Source: Plutella xylostella
Taxonomy: Eukaryota; Arthropoda; Insecta; Lepidoptera; Plutellidae
Direction of reading: 5' to 3'
Assembly (NCBI RefSeq): GCF_932276165.1
Contig: NC_063987.1
Location: forward strand, 558,001 to 622,000
Length of the DNA stretch: 64,000 bases
Of this stretch, positions 55,640-64,000 are shown one piece after another; position 1 is the first letter of the stretch, and each line of letters opens with the position of its first letter. A program made the position numbers and the translations under genes. The notes under the pieces are model-generated. The model saw only the letters and a list, made by a program, of their open reading frames with translations, was not told where the DNA came from and did not search any database.

Positions 55640-55845
55640 GAAATACGGCCTTTTTTCTTTTCTGAACCGGTGGAATAGTCAATTTTTTTCCGCCTCGGTA
55701 TTTTTTTGAAGGAAATCTAAAGATATTTTTTTGCCTCACTCAGTCGCCTTGCACAAGTTTATTTCTAGACGTTCTAAAATGTACTCGTCTATAGATAATT
55801 TTTTTTTGTTCGGAAGATATTATATCGATGTATGCAAATCTATTA
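55640..55845 (+). repeat. Internal duplicate segment of the hAT element, left copy
   Basis: CTGAACCGGTGGAATAGT, GGAAATCTAAAGATATTTTT, CACTCAGTCGCC and GCACAAGTTTATTTCTA recur in the same order and orientation at 57150-57351. The two copies bracket the LINE fragments. Confidence 0.75.
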
Positions 55846-55914
55846 CCACAATGTTCTAATACATATATTATGTAGGTACTCTACACTTCTTCTTTCGTGT
55901 CAGTGAACATGCGA

Positions 55915-57130
55915 AATATTAAATTTTTCCAGACCAAAAAGAAGCAACTTTGATAGCATTCTGGTTGGCCTGGAGTAAGTCTTCCCGAGTACAGGTGGAA
56001 GGGCACAGGGGACAGGAGAGTAAATAGTCAGGGGGCGGTACCACAGTCGCATAGGTTGGTACCAACGGTGTAGCCCCACTCGCAAAGATTGTCCTTGCAG
56101 CAGCCTACATTTGCTCGCAACCGATTTAGATTCTTCCAAAGTTTTTCCCCAAGAGGTAGGAGAGGATCCTGGGGCTGTTTTTCCTCCCAGAGCCTTGCGT
56201 TTTGTGGGCTTTCATCCGTTAAGGACACCTCACTATTTAGAAACGCTTTACGGCTCTTAAGGCGGGTAGGTGCGGCAGTATGTGAGTAAAGTGTATGTCT
56301 GGAGTAGCATTCTTGTTTGGCTTTCTCAACAGAACATGCCAATTTTCGCCGTATGCTAGGGGGTGCTATCCCAGCCACAGAGTAGACTTTGTAGAGCAGT
56401 GTCGGTTTGAGGCATCCCGTTACTATAGGAACTGTGTCGTTAAGAGCAAAATCTACTTCTCTAGCATGCGCGGATCTTGCCCATATCATCATCATCATCA
56501 GCCAACAGCGCCACAACACTCGGTCCTCGGCCTTCCTCATCCAACCACTGCCGGCTCTACCCGCCTAAGGTCGTCGGTCCAGCGGGCAGGAGGGCGTCCC
56601 ACGCTGTGTTTGCCTGTTCGTGGTCTCCACTCGAGAACTCGTCTACCCCAACAGTCATCGGTTCTTCGATATGACCAGCCCACTGCCACTTCAGCTTGCA
56701 TATTTTGAAAGCTATGTCGGTAACCTTAGTCCTCTGACGGCGGATAACCTCATTTCTGATACGATCCATCAGAGAAACCCCAAGCATAGCTCTGTCCATA
56801 GCACGCTGAGCGACTTTAAATCGGTGGACCAGTCCTACCGTCAGTGTCCACGTCTCTGCACCATACGTCATCGATGGCAGGACGCACTGGTTTAAGACTT
56901 TGTATTCAGGCTCTGAGGAATGGGAATCTTGACATATGGGGCAGGCAAATTCAGCAGCTGAGAAGCAGAGTGCTAAGCTACTTGTTCGTAGAAGTTCCAC
57001 AGCTGGTAGACGTAAGCCGTCGCAGAAGGTTGTTTCGGAAGCTGACTTTCTTCTTGGTGTTTTGGCAGTGGGTTATATACGTGAGGGATCTATCCAGGGT
57101 CACTCTGAGGTATTTTGGTGACGAGCAGTG
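55915..57130 (-). pseudogene. Non-LTR retrotransposon reverse transcriptase C-terminus, split by RTE
   Basis: The minus strand from about 57120 reads VTLDRSLTYI then RNNLLRRL and SSLALCFSAAEFACPI. It is interrupted by an RTE fragment and resumes at about 56475 with WARSAHAREVDFALNDTVPI, SVAGIAPPSIRRKLACSVEK, LNRLRANVGCCKDNLCEWGY and CDCGT. It ends, after one frame change, LLQANQNAIKVASFWSGKI and a stop near 55915. The W..LNR.R...C...CDCG tail is typical of a widespread insect LINE group. The clade is not assigned. Confidence 0.7.
56483..56935 (-). pseudogene. RTE-clade LINE fragment nested in another LINE
   Basis: The frame from about 56920 reads YKVLNQCVLPSMTYGAETWT, RFKVAQRAMDRAMLGVSLMD, RIRNEVIRRQRTKVTDIAFK and ICKLKWQWAGHI, and ends in (ATG)n. 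ATATGTCAAGAT and ATATGGGCAAGAT at its two ends look like a worn target-site duplication in the host LINE. Confidence 0.75.
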
Positions 57131-57149
57131 CTGGATTTTTTAAAGTATG

Positions 57150-57351
57150 AAAGCCGGCCTTTGTTCTTTTTTGAACCGGTGGAATAGTAAAAAAAAATCC
57201 GCCCGGTATTTTTCTTAAGGAAATCTAAAGATATTTTTTTTTGCTTCACTCAGTCGCCCTGCACAAGTTTATTTCTAAACGTTCTAAAACGTACTCGTCT
57301 ATCCAGTTTTTTTTTTTTCGGAAGATATCATTATCTATGCAAATCTATCAC
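57150..57351 (+). repeat. Internal duplicate segment of the hAT element, right copy
   Basis: Direct repeat of 55640-55845, ending where the MITE at 57353 begins. Confidence 0.75.
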
Positions 57352-57352
57352 A

Positions 57353-57503
57353 GGCAGTCAAAAATAAAGGTTCAAAACACACCTAACGGAGCTCATGTAA
57401 GTTGATTTCATTTACAATCAGAACTCTTTCACTCAATGGATTGCTACCTGAGCTGCGGCGCTCCGTTAGGTGTGTTTTGAACTTTCAGTAATTTTTGACT
57501 GCC
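57353..57503. repeat. MITE with GGCAGTCAAAAAT ends
   Basis: GGCAGTCAAAAATAAAGGTT then CAAAACACACCTAACGGAGC is mirrored by GCTCCGTTAGGTGTGTTTTG then ATTTTTGACTGCC. The stems pair over about 40 bases. No clear target-site duplication was seen. Confidence 0.75.
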
Positions 57504-57982
57504 TCGACGTAGTGATACGGTTTTGGTATCATTGTTTAGCTTATTTCAAATACTTTTTATTAAATACATAAAAATACCATCAAAGGGGGCTATTTTAAAA
57601 GTTATACAAGTATATGAAAATTTTTGCTGTTTTTTTTTGTCAAAAAAACTAGATTAGATGGTAAAGCATTTTATTTCATGTCCGTAAGGCGTTTAAATCT
57701 TGAGATATGGTTTTTTATGAAAACTAAGTATCTAAAACTTTAAAATGGCCGCCATTTCTAGAATATTGAGATTTGACCCCACATATGGGGGTGTTTTCTC
57801 GATGAAATCACTCGTAGAATACACTCTTAAAGTTTGTCGGGTTCAAAAAACAACACATTGTATATGTAGGTCGGTAGGTACTCTACACTGACTGCTCTTT
57901 TAGTTTTCTTTCGTTCCTTTATGGGGCGGAAAACTACAGGAGCCCAGGGCGCGCAATCTTTAAATACGCCTCTGGCTATATG

Positions 57983-58604
57983 ACCATAGTTTTTTAAACT
58001 TGTTGGTTTGAATTTTGTACCTACTCTTTTTAGCGCGTAGCCTTTCTGCCTAGCAATCATTTGTAGTACAAAACAAAGCCAGCAATAATCAAGAGCACAC
58101 TCTACTACAGCGAGCGCCATCTAAACGACAACCTTCCAAGTTGCAGGTAGAGAAAAGTCAACCTTACGGAACTAGATGGCAGGACCAGTAAAAATAATAA
58201 TATTTGCACTGATGCCGTTATTACGAATGTTTACTACTGAATTTAACCACGGCGAATGCTCCTTCTATTTTTGGCGACAATAGTGGATGCTGTAATGTAA
58301 GCCATCTTACGTAAATGATCCAGTTATCTGAATTCCTTATTCTGAGTCCGCGCTCAACGCAAGTCTGCAACACACGTATAGCTCAACAACAATAATCTGT
58401 GATGCATCAAACATCAAACGACCGCCATTTTCTTTTTCGTTATCCACCGATTACACCATCTGCGTGGTTTCTTCTTCGAATAACTCAACATTAACGTTGT
58501 ACAACATTTCATGCAGCCACGATCTTAATTTCATCAAAGTGTTGATGCAGTTTAGTTTAGAAAAAGGAGGGAATAGTGATTTGGTTTAGAAAACTTTTAA
58601 AACA
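57983..58604. promoter_or_regulatory. Upstream region of the Myb/SANT-like gene
   Basis: No ORF was recognised. CGACCGCCATTTTC near 58420 contains a YY1/PHO-like GCCATTTT core on the minus strand. No TATA box was seen near the ATG. The transcription start is not determined. Confidence 0.35.
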
Positions 58605-59538
58605 ATGACTGAAGATACAAATACTGTGCGATTAAGCTATAAAGACTACGAATTCGAGGTCACTGTTGATCTAGACACTTATAATAAGATAAACAACGGT
58701 AAGTTTTAATAATTGCGCTCATTATTATTATTTATAAAAAGCAATAAAGTAGTTACTTTCCTACCAATTTCTGAATTAAACTGTCTCAATCTCAAACATT
58801 TTAACCTTTTCAGATGAAGTTTACAAAAATGACTTCGCTCGTCAAACATACGAGTCCTTAGAAAGCGATGGTCACTTCATAGGTGACGATGATGGCAACG
58901 GGAAGATTGAGGCTTTAGAAGATGACATAGATCTTGATATAAAGCCTAGAGCACCTAGCTTCAAGTGGTCCAAGCCAGCCATAGACCATCTGGTAAAGTT
59001 ACGATTTAGTAAAAATGACTTATTCAACTCTCCAAAGACAAGGAAGTCGGACTTATGGCATGCCATTGCTGTGACCCTCAGTGAGAAATTCCCCGGGATC
59101 ACTGCCGAAATGTGCGACGCTAAATACCGAAACCTGGTGCACACATACAAACTGAACAAGCAGAGAGAATGTAGATATGGTGTTGAAACAGTCAAATGGG
59201 AATACTTCCAGCTGTTTGACAAGAATTTGGGGCTACGACTTAGATTACCTGAACCCGGAATGGACTGTTTAGACTCCTTAGTGGATGAAAGTGTAGACAC
59301 CTCACGTTTTCTCAAAGAAGATTTGTTAATGTTAGAGTCACCGCCGCCCAGTCCACCAGGGAAGTCCAAGAAGTATACCCGAGACCTACGGTTAACACAA
59401 TACCTCCGCATTAGGGCAGAAAATGATGCCTTGAACATGAAACTGAAGGCTAGGATTTGGAAAGAAAAGAAACAGATCAAAGAGAGAGAAATAGCTGCCA
59501 TCTTGCAGCTAGCCAAAGCACTGAAAAATAAGAAATGA
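58605..59538 (+). CDS. Myb/SANT-like DNA-binding protein (Harbinger-associated type)
   Basis: Exon 1 is 58605-58698 and exon 2 is 58814-59538, joined across a GTAAGT...TTTTCAG intron in phase 1, giving 272 residues. The N-terminus is acidic (EALEDDIDLDIK). Residues about 80-175 form a Myb/SANT-like (trihelix/MADF-like) fold with the spaced aromatic residues FKWSKPAIDHLVKLR, SDLWHAIA, CDAKYRNLVHTYK and VKWEYFQLFD. The C-terminus (about 240-272) is a charged, coiled-coil-like helix. In PIF/Harbinger transposons a protein of this type binds the ends and helps bring the nuclease to the nucleus. Tail to tail, 950 bases away, lies a HARBI1-like gene. The frame is intact. It could also be an ordinary MSANTD-type host factor. 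Confidence 0.75.
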
Positions 59539-60491
59539 TGATATAACTATTTCAAGGTTTAATTTTAATTATGTTCCTACATCCAACTGGTATTCAATCT
59601 GTTTCTCTTGTTTGTAGGTAACCTAAATATTTTGTAACAAAAATACTGGCAAAGATTTTATTTTGTGTACGGTGGCCTGCGCCTAAAAGTATACAGGCGG
59701 AGTTTTTAAAATAGCGATCCCTGATGATGAAGGGACCAGCTACATCTGTTATAAATCCGGGGACGTGTTGTGTGTGATGTGTGTAGCAGTGGTGTTTATG
59801 TGGATGTGCTTGAGCAGCATGTGAGCTTGAGATCGCTATTTTTAAAACTCCGCCTGTATACTTTTAGGCGCAGGCCACCGTACTATGAAAAAAAAGTTAA
59901 CTTATACCTACCTATATTAATAATAATTAGGACATTCCTAATTATTGAGGTTCATTTTAAATTTGATACTTGTAGATCTTTTTTATACATTATGTTATGT
60001 TATGGCAATGATGGATGACATCACATACCCACATAATGTGTCCTACTTTATTTAGTATTTTAATTTTAGAAACCATGTTTGTTATTTATCCTATTAGATT
60101 TATTGTAAAACAGGCAACACTTGTTTGAACTGCTTTTCATTCAGGGTAATATTATGATATGATGGTTGAGTATTACAACTTACAACAAATACCTACCCAA
60201 AATGATCTTGTTTTATTTTCGACTATACAGGTTTTTTATATGTATTTTATGAGCATATAAAATGATTATACTTAAAAATCATGTATAGCATGGAAGAATG
60301 AAGTTGGATAAAGACAGCACAGAATCAAAGTCAACACTGTGCAGGCCTTAACTGGAGATATCATGATTATGATGATGTCTAGTTTACAACCAACAACTTG
60401 TTCTACTCCAGTCATATGGAAAGATACATGCAAAGCTGATTCAATTTAATAAATAATATTTATATTCTTAATTAATATTATATTATGTAAG
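59539..60491. other. Intergenic space between the convergent Myb/SANT and HARBI1-like genes
   Basis: It holds the MITE at 59670-59880 and otherwise AT-rich sequence without a recognised gene. Both genes end toward it. Confidence 0.5.
59670..59880. repeat. MITE, CGGTGGCCTGCGCC family, copy 2
   Basis: 211 bases, nearly identical to 18502-18710 and in the same orientation, with TA borders at 59668-59669 and 59881-59882. The differences are a few bases near the middle (AGCTACATCTG versus TACAACTG) and near the right arm. Confidence 0.85.
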
Positions 60492-61751
60492 TCACAATCC
60501 CATTTCCTTAACTAAATTCAGTCTAAAGCTCTTGGCACTCTCAGTTTCAATCCCCAGTTCCTCTGGATCTATGTTGCAGGCGTCGAGGTACGGCCGCTCC
60601 ACCTCAGTATGGCTGACTCCATCTTCTAGTGCAATATTGTGCAAAACACAAGCTGCAGTCACCATAAACTTAGCATTATCAACTTTCAGAACATTTAGAT
60701 ACTGTAATCTTTTGAATATTCCTTTTAGCCTGCCGAAAGCTTTGTACACAACAAATCTTGTGGAAGTGATTGCTGCATTGAATATTTTTGCTTGAGACCT
60801 TGTTACAGATGTGTCTCCTTTTTTGAATGGTACCATCATGAAGTCAGACAGACAGTATGAGCTATCACCAATGATATAAGCTCCTTGGGGTAATAATTTA
60901 GGGTTTTCATGTAACTTTTTATGAAGGCCTGATTTTTCCCACACAGTGCAGTAAGGGTAGGAGCCTGGAGATCCAACATTCACATTCAAGAATGCTTCTT
61001 GAGCATTACAGACAGCTTGCAGTATTATAGAATGGTTTCTATTCTTATCATAGTAGGTAACATCAGTTTGTGATGGAGGTGTCTTGATATGTGTAGCTCC
61101 GATGCAGCCAAACAAATTAGGTAATTTATGTGTACATTCCACTTTAGAGAACTGTTCAATATTTTTCTTACTTGCCTCTCCTGTCGGCCAAACAATGTAT
61201 TTATGAGAGAAATTAGAAATCTTGGTGCATGTTTCATGATATACCCTGACGCAGTGTCCAATAGAGATATGGAACCTTTGTGCTACAAGTTTGAATGTTT
61301 CCTGGTTCTGTAGTGTCCATATTGTGATGAGTAAGCTCTCCTTTAATGGTATTGGCGGTCTGCCGGCAGTCACTTGTGGAGTAGAGATGTAGCCGAGTAG
61401 TTCCTGAAAGGATCAATCATTATCATCGACCTTAACTCAGTAATAAGACAAAACTAAACATTAGTTTGGAATATAGGTTACCTCAAAGGAAATCCGGCTA
61501 ATTTTAAAATGAGTAAGAAAATCCACTTTTGTAAAATGAGATACCCGGTGTATATCTCCAAAGTATTTGTTTTCAAAGTCCAGAGCAGAACGCTTTACGC
61601 GTTTCTTTGGAGGAGGCAGATCTTCTTCACTTATTTCTTCTTCACTATTTTCGGATTCGTTTATTCCCATAACCATTTCAATGATATCATCATCGTCCGA
61701 TGAACTCGATTCACTTGATGAGTTCAATATTGATTTAACTATTTGTAACAT
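60492..61751 (-). CDS. HARBI1-like protein, Harbinger nuclease fold with altered active-site residues
   Basis: Exon 1 (61751-61482) and exon 2 (61403-60492) join in phase 0 across a 78-base GT-AG intron (SRISFE|ELLGYIS), giving 393 residues. The N-terminus is Ser/Glu/Asp-rich and carries a basic PPPKKRVKR nuclear-signal-like motif (about 48-56). Next comes a helix-turn-helix-like stretch (LITIWTLQNQETFKLVAQRF) and the DDE_Tnp_4/Harbinger nuclease domain. Family landmarks are clear: GCIGATHIKTP, the NVGSPGSYPYCTVW strand, IIGDSSYCL, VVYKAFGRLKG and CVLHNIA. Compared with the family pattern IDGTHI, PGSxHD and VxERAFGxLK, the acidic residues are replaced by Gly192, Tyr141+100 and Tyr310; Asp270 of GDSSY remains. 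The loss of acids with an intact spliced frame suggests a domesticated, catalytically dead protein. The start ATG is the first in frame. Confidence 0.8.
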
Positions 61752-61957
61752 GGTAAATAATTATGTAAATTCATGAGTTTTCAAGAAAAAAAAATGTTTT
61801 GTTTTGTTTGTTTGTTTGACAGCAGTTTACGTTACGTCACTTTGATTTGTCATTTTGGTCTAACCACTCAATGATTGTGTGTCTACACAAATGTATTCTG
61901 TGTCTTTTTTTTACGTCACGCCTAGTCATTATTCTGCGGTCACGCTAAGATTTAAGG

Positions 61958-62169
61958 TGGAGTGGAGACACATTATCAGCCGCGGCTGACGGACCCAGCT
62001 GTCAGCCGCGACTTAAAGGTATCTAGGTAATTAATGTACACTACGCTGTTCAAGCTATCGGACGTAACCTTGGACTGACCTTCAGCTTTCAGACGTCCGA
62101 TTACGATCGGGCACGAACCGTCCCGAAACACCGTGAAAACTAAGCCGCGTCCGATAATGTGTCCCCACC
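61958..62169. repeat. MITE with TAA borders (Harbinger-type target)
   Basis: GGTGGAGTGGAGACACATTA then TCAGCCGCGG on the left is mirrored, with small gaps, by CCGCGTCCGATAATGTGTCC then CCACC on the right. TAA lies at 61955-61957 and 62170-62172, the 3-bp target typical of PIF/Harbinger elements. It is 207 bases from the HARBI1-like start codon. Confidence 0.6.
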
Positions 62170-62270
62170 TAAAGTCTGTTTTTTAATCCCAGATACTAAA
62201 TTGACAGATTCTGAACGGTTCGGAATTTGTCAATTAAGTAAGTATCTGATATTAAAAAACAGACTTTAGG
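62168..62270. repeat. Hairpin repeat (CCTAAAGTCTGTTTTTTAAT ends)
   Basis: CCTAAAGTCTGTTTTTTAAT on the left is mirrored by ATTAAAAAACAGACTTTAGG on the right. CAGATAC/GTATCTG and TTGACA/TGTCAA pairs lie further in. It abuts the preceding MITE. Confidence 0.75.
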
Positions 62271-62991
62271 TAGGCAACTAAATATATTATGTCTTTCCTT
62301 GGTTTCATACAAGGAACAAAATAACGAAGTATGATACCTGCCTACTTAACTACTATCTTAATAACCCGCAAGAGTTACTTTGTAGATAGCGCCTCTTTGA
62401 CTAGGTTCTCATGAAGCTAGGACTTAAAATGTAGGATAACGATAAAAATTTAATAGTTAAGTAGGTACTTATTAGGTATTAATAAAAAAAACTAGGCCCA
62501 GAGATCCTCGCGACCAAGGAAAATTAACCAAGATTGAAGTAAATAATAGGTATATTTGATTGTATTTATATTTACCGAGGTAATTTAAGAGGTGCATTAG
62601 ACTACTTATAATTTTATAGTAAGTAAATACACTTACATTAAGTATTTTATTGAAAAGTAGTTAAAAGTTAAGTTAATATGTAATAAACTTTTATTTTTAA
62701 AATAGAAAACATAGTTAAAAGTAAGTTACATAATATGTATTATTTTGGTTTAAACAATACAAAAAACAAATTAGTAGTTACTTATTTAACTTATTATGAT
62801 AATATTTACCTGTATAAATAGCAATATTAATTAGATTAGATTTATAGTTAATTTATTTTCTTTTAAGGTGTCTAAAAAGCCTACGTAGTTACACAATTCA
62901 CATACATTTTGTTTCAAAACCCTGATCAATCCTAAACTAGCTTAACAAACTAAACAAAAAAAAAACAAAACACAGCCGAACGACAAATTCA
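62271..62991. other. Probable 3' UTR and downstream sequence of the TRPA gene
   Basis: AT-rich. No separate gene was seen. The poly(A) site could not be fixed. Confidence 0.4.
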
Positions 62992-63979
62992 TTACTTTTC
63001 CAAAGAATTACTAGAGATGAACACGGGAGATTCAGGGTACGCTGGCTCTATGGGCAGGTACTGCGCGGGCCGGTCTGACGCCACCTTCACCAGCTTCTGG
63101 AGAAGCTGCTGTTGCTCCAGCAGCAGAGTGTTCAGGTATCGCATCTCCTGGTCGATCTTCTTCAAGTTGAACGTGGTCTGGTCCACCTTCTCCTGCATCC
63201 CTCGGATCTCCACGTTGATGTTGTTGTCTGGCGTCTGGCTCTCTTTCTTTGGCTTCGAGAACTTGTTTATTTTCAACACTTCTCTCACTGATTTCCCTGT
63301 CTGCACTTTGTTGAGCTGTGCCAGCTCGTATGCGGCCATCATAATGTCGGTGGGCAGACGGTTCTCTCTGGGATTCAAGGGTTTCACACTCAAGATCACT
63401 TTGCCAGCCTCCGGTGATACTAAGGCGGTTCTGTAAAGGAACTTGAGAAGAAATTTCGGTAAAAGTGCACTGAACATGCCCATTTCCACGAACAGAATCA
63501 GTTTAGTCTGACGGACTAGTTTAGAAAGACCTGCAGTTTTCCGCAATCCCTGAATATCATGGACAGCAATACCGACCAGCAAGTTCATGAGGATAATAGT
63601 CACAAACATGAGAAACAGAATGAAGATAAATTGGGAAGATAATTCGAAAGTCAAAGGAGGATCGTCTAAAACTGGATCGTTTATAAGAATACTCAGGTTT
63701 AACTCGCCCACCATCATAGATAACGTTGTTATGAAGCCCATGAGTGGATTTGAAAACATTTCCTCGTTAGGAAAGACGACGCAAAAGCATATTGTAAAAC
63801 CAAGGAGCAGACAGACATAAGCTAGAAGCAGTTTCAAAAACTCTGCCAGCACTTTCTGGTACATGGCTACATAATCACCGAACATGGGCAGTTGGCCCAT
63901 CATCAGCATCAGGTTGGTCCAAGCGCCGAGCACGGCGTACCCTCCCACATGGTTCTGCCAACTGTAGTCCTTCCTTATA
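62992..63979 (-). CDS. TRPA-subfamily cation channel, last exon (partial)
   Basis: The frame enters after a good acceptor (TTTTCTCTGTACAG, exon start at 63979) and ends in TAA at 62992. It encodes about 329 residues of the C-terminal half of a TRP channel: an S4/S4-S5 region (AVLGAWTNLMLMMGQLPMFG), S5 (LLLAYVCLLLGFTICFCVVF), a pore loop ending MMVGELNLS, S6 (FIFILFLMFVTIILMNLLVG), and the following IAVHDIQGLRKTAGLSKLVR helix. That segment resembles insect TRPA members of the pyrexia/water witch type more than TRPA1; this is judgement, not a search. A late coiled-coil-like helix (about QEKVDQTTFNLKKIDQEM) may support tetramer contacts. The ankyrin-repeat N-terminus and S1-S3 lie beyond the window edge. 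The product acts in the plasma membrane of sensory cells. Confidence 0.85.
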
Positions 63980-64000
63980 CTGTACAGAGAAAACACAGAT

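Larger units (their letters stand above)
55456..57974. mobile_element. hAT-type non-autonomous element with 8-bp target-site duplication
   Basis: GCTATATG occurs at 55448-55455 and 57975-57982. The ends are CAGGGGCGTATTTA and TAAATACGCCTCTG, matching the usual CAGGGG start of hAT elements, and the duplication is 8 bp as hAT requires. No transposase remains. The interior holds a duplicated 200-base segment (55640-55845 and 57150-57351), two nested LINE fragments and a MITE. Confidence 0.8.

Noticed and set aside
58872..59516. 214-residue minus-strand frame
   Set aside because: It is the antisense of exon 2 of the Myb/SANT-like gene, which has the better family match and splice structure.
63017..63820. 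Plus-strand frames opposite the channel gene
   Set aside because: Antisense of the TRPA exon, with no domain.

Overview
This 64 kb window is eukaryotic and looks like a moth or butterfly (Lepidoptera) chromosome. It is AT-rich, its genes have GT-AG introns, and gene density is very low. The repeats include tRNA-derived and 5S-rRNA-derived SINEs, short Helitrons starting TCCTA and ending GCGGGAACAGCTAG, many TA-flanked MITEs, and R1-, RTE- and Jockey/CR1-type non-LTR retrotransposons. The lineage is my inference; no species is claimed. No CRISPR array, operon, rRNA gene or true tRNA gene was found.

Layout. 0-22 kb is a graveyard of nested elements with no convincing host gene. It holds SINEs, inverted-repeat elements, and the 3' part of a Jockey/CR1-like LINE split by a 2.67 kb GGGTAAA-ended transposon and a 1.65 kb giant inverted repeat. 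22.7-25.65 kb is a non-LTR retrotransposon (minus strand) with a C2H2 finger, a YLDD reverse transcriptase and a restriction-like endonuclease; it has a 10-bp target-site duplication and one frameshift. 26.4-31.5 kb is a second non-LTR element (minus strand) of R1 type. Its long ORF runs from reverse transcriptase through RNase H into a superfamily 1 helicase of plus-strand RNA virus type, and it has a 13-bp target-site duplication and a poly(A) tail. 31.5-53 kb is again repeats, including a second GGGTAAA element, a 5S-derived SINE, hairpins, a possible two-exon small gene near 43 kb and a possible core promoter near 46.1 kb.

Host genes cluster at the right end. They are a three-exon, 100-residue, single-membrane-span protein (54951-53281, minus); a Myb/SANT-like DNA-binding protein (58605-59538, plus); a HARBI1-like Harbinger nuclease relative (61751-60492, minus); and the last exon of a TRPA-subfamily cation channel (63979-62992, minus). 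The Myb/SANT and HARBI1-like genes lie tail to tail, the two functions that PIF/Harbinger transposons carry. Several acidic positions of the nuclease are replaced although the frame and intron are intact, so the pair may be a domesticated Harbinger locus. An hAT-type element between the host genes carries retrotransposon fragments nested several levels deep.
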